DNA of 64,000 nucleotides from Micromonospora sp. H61 (GCF_018070325.1 NZ_JAGPXY010000031.1:1-64000); one strand, 5' to 3'; numbered from the stretch's first letter, positions 26,001 to 36,057 are shown. Notes: generated by a model from the sequence alone, not told the origin. Translations and numbers: made by a program.

Positions 26001-29000
26001 ACAGTCGCCGGTGGGACCGCCACGGTCACCATCAGTGCCGGCGCCACCACCGGTATGCGCCTGATCTACGTGGCATCCCTGGACGACGGCGGTCGACTCG
26101 GCGGAATCTCCCAGGCATCCTTCACGATCAAGGTGACGGCGTTCGTCTACGGCACCGTCTACGACGAGAACTGGATGCCGCTGGACGGTGCCACGGTGCG
26201 GCTGGAACCGGGCGGGCTGCAGACGACCAGCGGCCCCGAAGGTGGGTTCAGCCTCGCCGGCTTCGCGCCCGGGGTCTACACCCTCGTCGGCTCCTTCGGC
26301 GGCCGGTGTGGGCTCTCCGGCACCAGCGGTCCGTGGGAGATCGACGGCCAGGGGCTCGGTGTCAATCTCCCGCTGCAGGCGTATCGGGACGACGAGGGGC
26401 ACACCTGCGCCACGTCGGCGAAACCGTTCATCGCCGCCGACACCATGCTCGCGTTGACGGGCGACGACGCGGTCGGCGAGGTGGCACTGCCCTTCGTGTT
26501 CCCGTTCTACGGCCACGCGTACCGCAGCGCCTGGGTGGACACCAACGGTCTCGTCTCCTTCACCGACCCGGGTGGATCCCACCCGTACACCGGGGGCGCA
26601 CTGCCCGCTCCGGCAGACCCGAACGGCCTGCTCGCTCCGTTCTGGGACGACCTCGTCGTGGATTCCTCGGCGAGTGTGCGCACGGGGACGGTGGGAACCG
26701 GTGCGAGCGAACAGTTCGTCATCGAATGGCGAAACGTGCACCGGAAGTCGTCGACCGCGCAGCGGCTCTCCTTCCAGGTCCTGCTGGCCGCCGACGGCAC
26801 CGTCACCACCAACTACGACCAGCTCGACAACGACGCTGAACGTGGGGCCAACGCGGTGGTGGGGATGGAAGCACCTGGTGGCGACGACGGCCTGGTGTAT
26901 TCAGCTGCGGCTCCGGCACTGGCCACCGGTCAGGCGATCACCTTCGCCATCCCCCCGACGACTGGGCCGTTGGCCAAGCACGATCTGTCCGGCACCCTTG
27001 TCGACCCGTCGGGCAACCCGGTGGTCGGCGCGACCGTCACCCTTGACCCGACCGGGCTGACCACCACCACCGGTGCGGGCGGCGCATGGCAGTTCACCAA
27101 CGTGGTGGCCGACAGCTACACCATCTCGTCCACCCAGAACTACAGGTGCGGCCCGTCGGTGGAGAGCCAGGTCGACCTGACCGAGGACACGGTACGGGCG
27201 CTGCAACTCACCGTCGACTACGGCAGTCTCGGCTACGCCTGCGCCGTCGGTGCGTCCGGCTATGTCACCGCCGACACGCCGCTGGCTCCGACCAACGGCA
27301 CATCGCAGGTGACCCTGCCGTTCCCGTTCACTCTGCATGGAAAGACCTACACCACGGGCTGGGTGGACCAGAACGGGCTGATCAGTTTCGATGCAGCTCC
27401 GATCACGATCATCAATCCCACCATGCCGAGGGTCGACGCGCCGAACGCGATAATCGCCCCGTTCTGGGACGACCAACTCGCTATCGGATCCAGCAGCGTG
27501 ATGCGCACCAAGACCATCGGCACCGCGCCGAACCGGACCTATGTCGTCGAGTGGTCAAGCATGGTGCTGCAGACGTTCACCGCGACCTACAGCATCAGCT
27601 TCGAGGCGATGCTGCACGAAGACGGTCGGATCTCCTTCCACTACGGCACTCTCACCAACCTCGTTCAGAAGGGCTCCAGCGCGACCATCGGCATCGAGAG
27701 TGCCTCCGGCGCCGTCGCGAAGCTCTACTCCTTCATGGAGCCGGCGGCCGTCAGCAACGGCTCCATCACCTTCACTCCGGCGCCGCCGGGCTCGATCAGC
27801 GGCACCCTGACGACCGCCGGAACGGGTGAGCCGATCGCCGGCGCCACCGTCACCCTCGACCCGGGAGGACGCACGACGGTCACCGCGGCGGATGGTGGCT
27901 ACCAGTTCGCCAACGTGCCCATCGGAGAGCAGGTGGTGGGCGCGGTCGGCGCCGACAACCGGTGCGTCGGGCAGTACGCCCGCCAGTTCGTCAACCATCC
28001 CGGCGGTGGCGCCCAGGATCTCGACCTTTCAGTGATGTCCAACGGCGACGAGTTCGGCTACTCCTGTGAAGCCGGACCGGTCACCTTCATCCCCGGTGAC
28101 GTGGTGGAGACGTGGCGCGGCGACGACAAGGTCTGGCAGAAGACCGCGCCATTCCCGATCAAGCTTTATGGGGAGACCCACACCTCCGCCTGGATCAGCT
28201 CCAACGGCTTGATCAGCTTCAGCAGCCTCGACGGCATCGACACCGACACGCCAACGCCAACCCCCCTGCCGTACGACGAGCTGGGCGGGACGATCGACAA
28301 CGCCGTGTACGCGTTCTTCGACGACTGGGGGGTCGACGCCTCAAGCGCGATCGCCACGAAGCTCAGCGGCGCGGCGCCGAACCGGCAGTGGGTGGTCGAA
28401 TGGCGGAACGTGTACCGCTCGGGCAACAAGGCGTATCGCGCGTCGTTCGAGGTCATCTTCAACGAGAACGGCGACATTTCGCTGGCCTACGCGGACATCG
28501 ACCCCGCTGACGCCAGGGAGCGCGGCGGTCAGGCGACCATCGGCATCGAGAACGCCGCCGGCGACGTGGCCTTCCAGTACCTGCACCGGGAGGCGCTGCT
28601 GACCAGCGGCCAGGGCGTCACCTTCCGGCCCAGCCCACCAGGACTGGGTACGGTGACCGGCACGGTCAGCTGCCAGGGAACGCCAGTGGCCGACGTGACC
28701 GTGGCGGTCGGCGGGAAGACCGCCGTCACCTCAGCCACGGGCAGTTACCAGGTCACGAGCGTTCCCAGCGGCTCGTATGCGGTGATCGCCACCAGCCCCA
28801 CCGGCACCTGCCGCGGCTCCTCGGTGCAGCACACCACCGTCGGTGCTGGTACCAGTCGGGTCGTCAACTTCGCCGTGGGGGCAACTCCGGCCGGTGCCGG
28901 CTACACCATCGCCGAACAACCGATCACGTACACCCCCGCCGACGGTGCGGTCCTGTCCCTCACCGGCGACGATCGGGACACACGAGTCGACCTGCCGTTC

Positions 29001-29468
29001 CCCGTCACGCTGTACGGGCAGTCGGTCAGCTCGGCCTGGGTGGACACCAACGGGCTGGTCAGCTTCGCCAACCCGGAGGCGCCGTCTCCGTATCCCTATC
29101 CGATCCCGTCGGCGGGCAGCCCGGCCAACGGCATCTACCCGTTCTGGCATGACTGGGTGGTCGACTCCTCGGCCAGCGTGCGGACCGCGCTCCGAGGTAC
29201 GGCACCGAGCCGGCAGTTCGTCATCGAGTGGCGCAACGTGTCCTCCTACGAGGACCCCAACATTCGGGTCACCTTCCAGCTGATCTTCGACGAGGCGGGC
29301 GGATACAGCTTCGTCTACGCCGATCTCGACGGGACGTTCGTGGAGCGCGGTGGTGCGGCGACCATCGGCCTCGAAGGTGCCGACGGCACAGCAGCTCTTC
29401 AGTACACACACCGGCAACCGGTACTCCGTGCCGACCTCGGCCTACGGATCAACCCACCAACTTCCTGA
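23010..29468 (+). CDS. Giant secreted multi-domain protein (DNRLRE, LamG, four carboxypeptidase-regulatory/NIDO-like modules)
   Basis: A 2152-residue secreted protein. Signal peptide ~1-40 (LLVMAFLPASVLVPPAAPAQS). Residues ~45-300 are an all-beta region seen at the N-terminus of actinobacterial polymorphic-toxin-type proteins; ~305-505 is a DNRLRE-type domain; ~505-725 fibronectin-like strands; ~727-940 a LamG/concanavalin-like jelly roll (AARWTFDE, GSFTVAAWVRL, VDDIRVYN); ~950-1040 an Ig-like domain. From ~1043 to the end there are four modules (starts ~1043, 1324, 1594, 1880), each a carboxypeptidase-regulatory-like domain plus a beta domain with WVDTNGLVSF, FWDD and EWRNV. No catalytic domain or membrane anchor is visible. 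It ends 57 nt before the RHS gene and probably acts with it; an adhesion or presentation role is inference. Confidence 0.85.
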   Translation: MVVNGGRRTPFLGIRHRSSALLVMAFLPASVLVPPAAPAQSAAPTPAAACIDVQPNAKSARAMLATCGRQVEILSERTEYAQTFLNPDGSLTLEQSIEPVRVRKGDSWVPVDTVLKATSEGLAPRASVLPMVFSPGGESAPLARLRDGARELTMSWPGRLPAPVLDGSTAIYRNVLPEVDLRVTAGALGFSEVLVVHTRKAAANPKLRSLRFGLASKGVTVSPAPGGGLAARDANGQNVFSAPAPLMWDATVAGAEPDLAGQGARSTDAPAGTAGVARRAVMPVTVSRDSLTIVPDRAMLDDPRTKLPIYIDPSWTGGIASNAWTSVWSKHKSSSFWQNSTALQRASTYGAAGAGRTEDCDGCADHIIRSLFRMNTSAVRGKIISRAEFRIEQLHSWTCNPKSNAKLWLTGKISSSTTWNNQPSWDSSYTAQTSANRKIGGAHGCLGTGTIEFDVTRMVDRAAKSGWADLTVGLRAIDEGTKNQWKRFKHSTPKLSITYNTKPNPPSGHQSDGKPCAVGNSRPYVLNTTPYLSVRQSDPDSSQQSLTTWFYWWPLGGSRNETNKVSQASGNPSAVSKQIPSGRLVDGTTYVWQARTWDGSVYGDWSGTCEFTVDATPPKEPGGLSSTTYSNDGTPRGGVGVAGVFAVAPPTQRPYEVREYAWTLDSGVLTEAQNVPARSDFSASISVMPLHDGVNTLRVWSRDHSGRYSLVPATYTFSVRAGSGPAARWTFDETGNTAADVTGHGNTLTLAPSGTRTPGRAGVGTALSLNGSTTGSLTGSVLTPNPDTGAATPVRTDGSFTVAAWVRLPTVPTTGYQAVLSANGAQSHAYSLGYSGASQRWRFTMSTADTTNTALHHVLSNSAATAGKWTHIAATYDGATKKMTLYVNGVAQTATTTLVGGFNATGSITVGKRRWSGADDGLFTGAVDDIRVYNLVETPTKLAELAVPLQPVVSFPNGTEVTAGGQLQVTFNAGGDTNITKFRYSVGDTTLGSTVNATVAGGTATVTISAGATTGMRLIYVASLDDGGRLGGISQASFTIKVTAFVYGTVYDENWMPLDGATVRLEPGGLQTTSGPEGGFSLAGFAPGVYTLVGSFGGRCGLSGTSGPWEIDGQGLGVNLPLQAYRDDEGHTCATSAKPFIAADTMLALTGDDAVGEVALPFVFPFYGHAYRSAWVDTNGLVSFTDPGGSHPYTGGALPAPADPNGLLAPFWDDLVVDSSASVRTGTVGTGASEQFVIEWRNVHRKSSTAQRLSFQVLLAADGTVTTNYDQLDNDAERGANAVVGMEAPGGDDGLVYSAAAPALATGQAITFAIPPTTGPLAKHDLSGTLVDPSGNPVVGATVTLDPTGLTTTTGAGGAWQFTNVVADSYTISSTQNYRCGPSVESQVDLTEDTVRALQLTVDYGSLGYACAVGASGYVTADTPLAPTNGTSQVTLPFPFTLHGKTYTTGWVDQNGLISFDAAPITIINPTMPRVDAPNAIIAPFWDDQLAIGSSSVMRTKTIGTAPNRTYVVEWSSMVLQTFTATYSISFEAMLHEDGRISFHYGTLTNLVQKGSSATIGIESASGAVAKLYSFMEPAAVSNGSITFTPAPPGSISGTLTTAGTGEPIAGATVTLDPGGRTTVTAADGGYQFANVPIGEQVVGAVGADNRCVGQYARQFVNHPGGGAQDLDLSVMSNGDEFGYSCEAGPVTFIPGDVVETWRGDDKVWQKTAPFPIKLYGETHTSAWISSNGLISFSSLDGIDTDTPTPTPLPYDELGGTIDNAVYAFFDDWGVDASSAIATKLSGAAPNRQWVVEWRNVYRSGNKAYRASFEVIFNENGDISLAYADIDPADARERGGQATIGIENAAGDVAFQYLHREALLTSGQGVTFRPSPPGLGTVTGTVSCQGTPVADVTVAVGGKTAVTSATGSYQVTSVPSGSYAVIATSPTGTCRGSSVQHTTVGAGTSRVVNFAVGATPAGAGYTIAEQPITYTPADGAVLSLTGDDRDTRVDLPFPVTLYGQSVSSAWVDTNGLVSFANPEAPSPYPYPIPSAGSPANGIYPFWHDWVVDSSASVRTALRGTAPSRQFVIEWRNVSSYEDPNIRVTFQLIFDEAGGYSFVYADLDGTFVERGGAATIGLEGADGTAALQYTHRQPVLRADLGLRINPPTS

Positions 29469-29525
29469 CCACAGCCGGTTCTCCCCACAGCCGTCGCTCC
29501 TCGGACCCCTCTCGGAGGTAACCCG

Positions 29526-32500
29526 GTGCAGTCGAGCCTGTCCACTTACATGTTCGTGCCGTCGTCCAAACCCAGCCGAACCAGGACATTCGTCGTGATG
29601 CTTCTGGTGGTGACGCTAACTGCCACGACGTTGTTCGTACCGCCAGCTCGAGCATCGACACCGGAACCCTTCACGGCACCGAAGGCTGCGAAGGTCAAAC
29701 CGGTACCTGTGCGTACCGTGCCCGCCGGCGAGGTGGCGGCCAAGGCCGCCGTACCGGAGGCCTCCGCGCAGCCGGCCCCCCAATGGCCGTCGGCGGGCAC
29801 CGCCGAGGTCGACCTGCCCGGGCCGACGACGCAGGGCAGAGTGGCTTCGCCCGCCCGAGCCGGGGCGCTGCCGGTGCGGGTGAACCGTCCCGAGGCCTCC
29901 GCGCGCGGTGCCAGCTCGATTCCGAGCCGGGTCCGGGTCAGCGTGCTCGACCAGCGGGCCGCCGAGCAGGCGCGGATCCGTGGGGTGCTGCTCCGGGTCG
30001 CCCGGGTCGACGGTGCCGCCCAACGGGGCACCGTCGAACTCGGCGTCGACTACCGGGCATTCGCCACTGCCTACGGTGCCGACTGGGCGAGCCGGCTACG
30101 CCTGGTCTCCCTGCCGGCCTGTGCCCTCAGCACACCGGGGCGTCCGGAGTGCGCCGGCACCGTCCTGCCGACTCGCAACGACCTCGCCGCGCGTACGGCG
30201 ACCGCCACCGTGCCGGTCGAGCCTCGGATGACGGAGAAGGGCAGCCTCGACCTGGCGGCGCAGGGGAGCCTGTTCGCTCTGACCGCCGGCCCCTCCGGTG
30301 CGGCCGGCGACTACGGCGCGACCAGTCTCTCGCCCTCGGCGACCTGGTCGGCCGGTAGCAGTTCCGGTGACTTCACCTGGTCGTACCCGATGCGCAACCC
30401 GCCAGGGCTCAATGGGCCGACGCCGGAGATGAAGCTGGCCTACTCCGCGCAGAGCGTCGACGGGCGGCACGCGGCCTCCAACAACCAGCCATCCTGGGTG
30501 GGCGAGGGCTTCGAGTTCGTCCCCGGCGACTTCATCGAACGGCGCTACCGGTCCTGTGGGCAGGACATGGACGGCGACGACAACAACAACGCCACCAAGA
30601 CCGGTGACCTGTGCTGGGAGACCAACAACGCGACGATGTCGCTCGGTGGCGCCGGTGGCGAGCTGATCTACAACGCCACCGACGATTACTGGCACCTGCG
30701 CCGGGACAACGGCACCCGGGCCGAGCGCATCGTCGGCGGCACGTCGTACGGCAACGGTGACAACGATGGTGAGCACTGGAAGGTCACCACCACCGACGGC
30801 ACCCAGTACTGGTTCGGTCGGCACAAGCTGGCCGGTTGGACCACCGACAAGGCGGTGACCAACTCCACCTGGACGGTCCCGGTCTTCGGTAACGACCCCA
30901 ATGAGCCCTGCCGGGGCTCCAACTTCGCCGCCTCAGACTGTATGCAGGCGTGGCGGTGGAACCTGGACTACATCGTCGATCCGCATGGCAACACCATGTC
31001 GCTCTGGTACGCGCGGGAGTCCAACGGATACGCCCGCAACAACACCGCTGACGACGTCGCCTCCTACACCCGGGGCGGTTACCTGACCCGGATCGAGTAC
31101 GGCACCGACAACCGCACCGCGGTCGGCGGTGTCCGCACCGACTCGCTCTATCGTGGCGTGGCCGCGCCGATGCGGGTGGATCTCGCCGCAGCGGACCGGT
31201 GCCTGAACGACTGCTCCAACCACGATGCGGCCCACTGGCCCGACACCCCCTGGGACCAGGAGTGCACCGGCGACTCCTGCCTGGTCGGTGCGCCCACCTT
31301 CTGGTCGAAGAAGCGGCTGTCGACAGTGACCACACAGGTCCGCGACGGCAGCGCCTACCGCAACGTGGAGCGATGGACCCTCACCCACACGTTCCCCGAC
31401 CCCGGAGACGGCACCAGGGCGGGCCTGTTCCTGAAGAAGATCTCCCACGCGGGTCTGGTCGGCACCACCGCCTCGGTACCGGACATCGAGTTCACCGAGA
31501 CGCAACTCAGCAATCGGGTCGACACCATCGACCACTCGGCCGCGATGAACTGGATGCGTCTCGCGGCGATCCGCAGCGAGAGCGGTGGCACGGTGAACGT
31601 CACCTACTCCGAGCCGGACTGTATCGCCGGATCCCGGATGCCCAGTGCCCCGCACAACAACACGATGCGCTGCTACCCGGTCCGCTGGACACCGGAGGGC
31701 TACACCAACCCGGTCACCGACTGGTTCCACAAGTACGTGGTGACCACCATCTACGAGATCGACCACACCGGCGGCGTACCTCCGAACGGCAGTCCGCGGA
31801 CCGCCTACTCGTACAGCTACCTCGGCGATCCGGCGTGGCACTACGCCGACGACGACGGACTGATCGGGAAGAAGGACAAGACCTGGTCGGTGTGGCGGGG
31901 ATACGAGAAGGTTGGCGTCACCGTCGGTGACCCTGGCGAGCAGACCTACGTCGAGACGAAGTACTTCCGCGGCATGCACGGCGACAAGCAGCCGACCGGG
32001 ACCCGCAACGTGTCGGTGACGGGGACCGGCGTGCCGACGGTGAAGGACGAGGACGCCTACGCCGGCATGGAACGAGAGAAGACCACGTACAACGGTCCCG
32101 AGGGCGCGGTCGTGTCCCGTGAGGTGAGCGAGCCCTGGCAGTCTTCCGCTACCGCCTCCCGCACCATCAACGGCGATCTCGTCGAAGCGAGATTCGTGGA
32201 TGTTTCCGGACGGCACAACAGGATAACCCTGGACGCCGGCCGCGGTGAGCGGGTCACCTCGCAGTACACCACCTTCGACGACAAGGGTCTGCCGACCAAG
32301 GTGGACGATCTGGGTGACGCCGACAACGCCGGTGACGAGCAGTGTGTCAAGACCGAGTACGCGAACAACACCACGAACTGGCTCATCGGGCAGCCGCACA
32401 CCAAGTCCACTTACGCGGTCCGCTGTGCTGACGCGGAGAACCCCGCCAGCCTCACCGAGGACAAGGTCATCTCGGTGGAGCGGGTCTCCTACGACGGCAA

Positions 32501-35500
32501 CACCCACGGTGTGGCGCCGACGCGCGGCGAGGCCACCCGGAATGAAGAGATGTCGGCTTGGACGGCCGGTGCGCCGTCCTTCGTGACCGTCTCTCGGGCG
32601 GCGTTCGACGTCTACGGCCGGGTAACGGAGGCCTGGGACGCGGTGAACGCTCGGTCCACGACGGCGTACGTCCCGGCCAGTGGTGGCCCGGTGACCGGTC
32701 TCGTGGTCACCAACCCACTGAGCCATGCCATCACGAGTGAACTGGAACCTGGCTGGGGCCTGGCAACCAAGGTCACCGATGCCAACGGTAAGCGTACCGA
32801 GACCAGCTATGACGGCCTCGGCCGACTGAAAGCGCTCTGGGGTCCAGGCCGTGATAAGACGACCCAACCGGCGAACACCACGTACGACTATCTGATCCGG
32901 GCCGACGCGCCCTCGGTGATCACTACGAAGGCCCTCAACTCGGCGGGCAACTACGTCGAACGGTACGAGCTCTACGACGGCCTGCTCCGCAAGCGGCAGA
33001 CCCAGGCCGCGTCACCGTCCGGTGGCCGCCTGCTGACCGACACCTTCTACGACACCGCCGGTCGGGAGGTGAAGTCCTACAGCGCGTACCACACCGCCGG
33101 CTCGCCAGGCACCACTCTGGTCACCTCGACGGAAGCGGCCTTCGTCCCAACCCAGATGCGGACCGAGTACGACGGGGTGGGTCGGGCGGTCGCGTCGGTC
33201 TTCCAGCCGTACGGTGCCGAACGGAACAGGACCCGCACCTACTACGCCGGCGACCGGGTTGACACCACCCCACCGCTGGGCGGCACCGTCGATTCCAAGG
33301 TGGGCGACGCTCAGGGGCGCACCGTGGAGCTACGCCAGTACCACGGTGCGACCCCGACCGGCACATACGAGTCGACTCTCTACCGCTACAACCGGAAGGG
33401 TCTGCTCGATCAAGTGACGGACCCGGCGGGTAACCAGTGGGCGTTCAACTACGACATCCGTGGCCGGCGCATCGGGGCCACCGACCCGGACCGTGGGCCG
33501 ACCAGCATGACGTACGACAACGCCGACCGCGTCACGTCTACGACGGACGCGCTCAACCAGAAGCTGGTTTACGCGTACGACTCGCTCGGTCGCAAGCGAG
33601 CGGTCTACGAGAACCAGGTGGGTGGGAAGCTGCGGGCAGAGTGGTTGTACGACACCCTCGCCAAGGGACAACTCACGCAGAGCAGCAGGGCAGTTGGCAC
33701 GGCTGTCTACCAGGTGAAGGTCACGGGATACAACGACAACTACCAACCCACCGGTACGCAGGTGGTCATTCCGACATCGGAGACCGGCTTGGCTGGCACC
33801 TACGATTTCGGCGCCACCTACAACGTCGATGGCAGTGTGGCCTCCGGGTCTCTTCCTGCCAGTGCGGACCTGCCGACGGAGACGCTGTTCCAGCACTACG
33901 ACCCCGTTTCCGGGCTGCCAAAACAGTTGACCACGCTATATGGTGCCGGACCGAAATCCAGCTATGTGGCGGACACCGACTACAACGCACTCGGCAAGGT
34001 CGATCAGTACGAGATGTATACCGGCCTCTATTCGGAGACGGGATCGAGAGTCTTCCGCTCGTTCACGTACGAACTCGAAACTGGCCGGGTGTCCGGCAGC
34101 AGCACCGATCGGGATTCGACCGCGCCGCACAAGATCACGGATGTTCGCTACAGCTATGACCAGGTCGGCAACATCACCAAGATGTCCGACATGGCGGCCA
34201 CGGGCGGAGCCGACCACCAATGCTTCCAACACGACTACCGAGGGCAGTTGGCGCAGGCGTGGACGCCGGCCAACGGCGACTGCAACACCGCACCGACCGT
34301 CTCCGGCCTCGGTGGTCCAGCCAAGTACTGGCTGGAGTGGGACATCGACAAGGCGGGTCGCCGGCTGGAGGAGATCGATCGCAGCAATTCGTCCGGCGAG
34401 CGCGTCACCACCTACAACTACGGATATCCAGCCGGCGGCGGAGTCCGGCCACACGCACTCAACGGCACCACTACCAAGGTCAACGGGGTGGTCACCGCAA
34501 CCACCTCCTACACCTACGACGCGGCTGGCAATACCCTGACCCGGCCGACGGCCACCGCCGGTACCCAAACCCTGACCTGGGATCCGGAGGGTCTGCTGGC
34601 CACCAGCACCGACAGCACAGGCCCCACCAGCTACATATACGACGCAGACGGCAATCGGCTGATTCGTAAGGACCCGACCGGGAAGACGCTCTACCTTCCG
34701 GGCCAGGAAGTGCGATACCGCACCTCCGACGGCAATCTCTCCTGCACCCGCTACTACACCTTCAACGGGCAGACGATCGCATCTCGTACCGCCGCGGGGC
34801 TGGTATGGCTCGGCAGCGACCATCAGGGCACCGCCCAGGTGTCGGTCAACGCAGCTAACCAGCAGTTCACCATCCGCCGACAGACGCCGTACGGCACGGC
34901 CCGTGGCGGATCGCCGGCCTGGCCCAACAGCAAGGGCTTCGTCGGTGGGACGGTGGACAACACGGGGCTCACCCATCTGGGGGCACGCGAGTACGACCCG
35001 GGGCTCGGTCGGTTCGTGAGTGTTGACCCGGTGTTCAACATGGACGCGCCCGAGCAGATGAATGGGTACGCCTACGCGGGCAACAGCCCCATCACGCAGT
35101 CCGATCCGACTGGCCGGGAGCCCGGTGGCAGTTGGACGTACCTCGGAAGCGACAGTTGGACCAGCACCAAGGGCGGCTACCGCTATCACTACCGTGCCGA
35201 CTACTACCTCTTCTGCCGGTACGGCGGATCCGTCTGCCTCGGTGGGGTGGGCAACACGCTCTACTGGATCCCGATGGAGTACTCCGGCATGCCGGGCGTG
35301 TGGCTGGTGGCCCGAGTGGTGCTGAATGTCTGGCGATCGGCGCTGAATTGGCAGGGCCCGACGGCGAACGTACCCGCAGGGCCGCCGAAGCCCCGAGTGC
35401 ATATCCCGAGTACTCCGGTCTGCCCCCCGGCACCCATTCCTGAGAAGCCCGAGGGTGAGCTGGATGGTCCGAAGTGCGCCTTCAAGGACTGGAAGTGTTT

Positions 35501-36017
35501 GACCAGCGGCTCGGAGGGGGTGAAGAAGTGGTGGCGGGGTAACCGGGACTGGGTCACCGGCGCGGTCGGCATCACCGGCGCGGCGCTGTGCATCGTCGCC
35601 ACGGCTGGGGTCTGCGCGATTGCCGGCGGGATCGGCTTGGGGGTCGCCGTGGGCGGCCGAGGCATGGACCTCTACTCCTCGAAGAGTGGGGCGAAGTCGC
35701 CAGAGGCCTGGGCGAGAGCCCTGGGCGGGGCGGTGATCGACTATGCCTCATACAGATTCATCCCAGCGGTGCCGTTGTACAAGACGACGCGGATGGGCAA
35801 CACCGTCCCCGCGCCGCGAAGCTGGCGCCATCCAACCGGGAGCTACAGCCTTTCCTGGAAGGAGCAGTACAGACCTCGAGGCGGGCTGGATCGCACTGCT
35901 ACCGATGCCGCTGCAAGGGCGTTGGCTGCCCAACTGGGCTGGGTCGCGGTCTCGGCGCCGGGCGGCGTGGCGAAGTGGCAGATGGGCGTCCCGTTCACCG
36001 ACCCCTTCGCGTGGTGA
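29526..36017 (+). CDS. RHS/YD-repeat protein with variable C-terminal tip (candidate polymorphic toxin)
   Basis: A 2163-residue secreted protein. Signal peptide ~20-45 (VVMLLVVTLTATTLF). Residues ~250-540 are an SpvB-like N-terminal shell region. YD repeats run from ~1090 to ~1690 (TSYDGLGRLKALW, YDSLGRKRAV, YIYDADGNRLIR). The RHS core closes at ~1815-1862 with REYDPGLGRFVSVDP and SDPTG. The remaining ~300 residues are a tip: a Pro-rich linker, a glycine-rich hydrophobic segment ~2010-2045 typical of pre-toxin regions, and a last ~75 residues (RSWRHPTGSYSLSWKEQY...) matching no toxin fold I recognise. GTG start with GGAGG 7 nt upstream. A perfect 18-bp hairpin follows at once. A toxin role is inferred from the family. 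Confidence 0.88.
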   Translation: MQSSLSTYMFVPSSKPSRTRTFVVMLLVVTLTATTLFVPPARASTPEPFTAPKAAKVKPVPVRTVPAGEVAAKAAVPEASAQPAPQWPSAGTAEVDLPGPTTQGRVASPARAGALPVRVNRPEASARGASSIPSRVRVSVLDQRAAEQARIRGVLLRVARVDGAAQRGTVELGVDYRAFATAYGADWASRLRLVSLPACALSTPGRPECAGTVLPTRNDLAARTATATVPVEPRMTEKGSLDLAAQGSLFALTAGPSGAAGDYGATSLSPSATWSAGSSSGDFTWSYPMRNPPGLNGPTPEMKLAYSAQSVDGRHAASNNQPSWVGEGFEFVPGDFIERRYRSCGQDMDGDDNNNATKTGDLCWETNNATMSLGGAGGELIYNATDDYWHLRRDNGTRAERIVGGTSYGNGDNDGEHWKVTTTDGTQYWFGRHKLAGWTTDKAVTNSTWTVPVFGNDPNEPCRGSNFAASDCMQAWRWNLDYIVDPHGNTMSLWYARESNGYARNNTADDVASYTRGGYLTRIEYGTDNRTAVGGVRTDSLYRGVAAPMRVDLAAADRCLNDCSNHDAAHWPDTPWDQECTGDSCLVGAPTFWSKKRLSTVTTQVRDGSAYRNVERWTLTHTFPDPGDGTRAGLFLKKISHAGLVGTTASVPDIEFTETQLSNRVDTIDHSAAMNWMRLAAIRSESGGTVNVTYSEPDCIAGSRMPSAPHNNTMRCYPVRWTPEGYTNPVTDWFHKYVVTTIYEIDHTGGVPPNGSPRTAYSYSYLGDPAWHYADDDGLIGKKDKTWSVWRGYEKVGVTVGDPGEQTYVETKYFRGMHGDKQPTGTRNVSVTGTGVPTVKDEDAYAGMEREKTTYNGPEGAVVSREVSEPWQSSATASRTINGDLVEARFVDVSGRHNRITLDAGRGERVTSQYTTFDDKGLPTKVDDLGDADNAGDEQCVKTEYANNTTNWLIGQPHTKSTYAVRCADAENPASLTEDKVISVERVSYDGNTHGVAPTRGEATRNEEMSAWTAGAPSFVTVSRAAFDVYGRVTEAWDAVNARSTTAYVPASGGPVTGLVVTNPLSHAITSELEPGWGLATKVTDANGKRTETSYDGLGRLKALWGPGRDKTTQPANTTYDYLIRADAPSVITTKALNSAGNYVERYELYDGLLRKRQTQAASPSGGRLLTDTFYDTAGREVKSYSAYHTAGSPGTTLVTSTEAAFVPTQMRTEYDGVGRAVASVFQPYGAERNRTRTYYAGDRVDTTPPLGGTVDSKVGDAQGRTVELRQYHGATPTGTYESTLYRYNRKGLLDQVTDPAGNQWAFNYDIRGRRIGATDPDRGPTSMTYDNADRVTSTTDALNQKLVYAYDSLGRKRAVYENQVGGKLRAEWLYDTLAKGQLTQSSRAVGTAVYQVKVTGYNDNYQPTGTQVVIPTSETGLAGTYDFGATYNVDGSVASGSLPASADLPTETLFQHYDPVSGLPKQLTTLYGAGPKSSYVADTDYNALGKVDQYEMYTGLYSETGSRVFRSFTYELETGRVSGSSTDRDSTAPHKITDVRYSYDQVGNITKMSDMAATGGADHQCFQHDYRGQLAQAWTPANGDCNTAPTVSGLGGPAKYWLEWDIDKAGRRLEEIDRSNSSGERVTTYNYGYPAGGGVRPHALNGTTTKVNGVVTATTSYTYDAAGNTLTRPTATAGTQTLTWDPEGLLATSTDSTGPTSYIYDADGNRLIRKDPTGKTLYLPGQEVRYRTSDGNLSCTRYYTFNGQTIASRTAAGLVWLGSDHQGTAQVSVNAANQQFTIRRQTPYGTARGGSPAWPNSKGFVGGTVDNTGLTHLGAREYDPGLGRFVSVDPVFNMDAPEQMNGYAYAGNSPITQSDPTGREPGGSWTYLGSDSWTSTKGGYRYHYRADYYLFCRYGGSVCLGGVGNTLYWIPMEYSGMPGVWLVARVVLNVWRSALNWQGPTANVPAGPPKPRVHIPSTPVCPPAPIPEKPEGELDGPKCAFKDWKCLTSGSEGVKKWWRGNRDWVTGAVGITGAALCIVATAGVCAIAGGIGLGVAVGGRGMDLYSSKSGAKSPEAWARALGGAVIDYASYRFIPAVPLYKTTRMGNTVPAPRSWRHPTGSYSLSWKEQYRPRGGLDRTATDAAARALAAQLGWVAVSAPGGVAKWQMGVPFTDPFAW

Positions 36018-36018
36018 C

Positions 36019-36057
36019 GAACCCAGCCGAGGGCTGGAACAGCCCTCGGCTGGGTTC
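36019..36057 (+). terminator. 18-bp perfect hairpin after the RHS gene
   Basis: 36019-36036 pairs with 36040-36057 around a 3-nt loop, starting 2 nt after the stop codon. A strong terminator or mRNA stabiliser. Confidence 0.85.
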
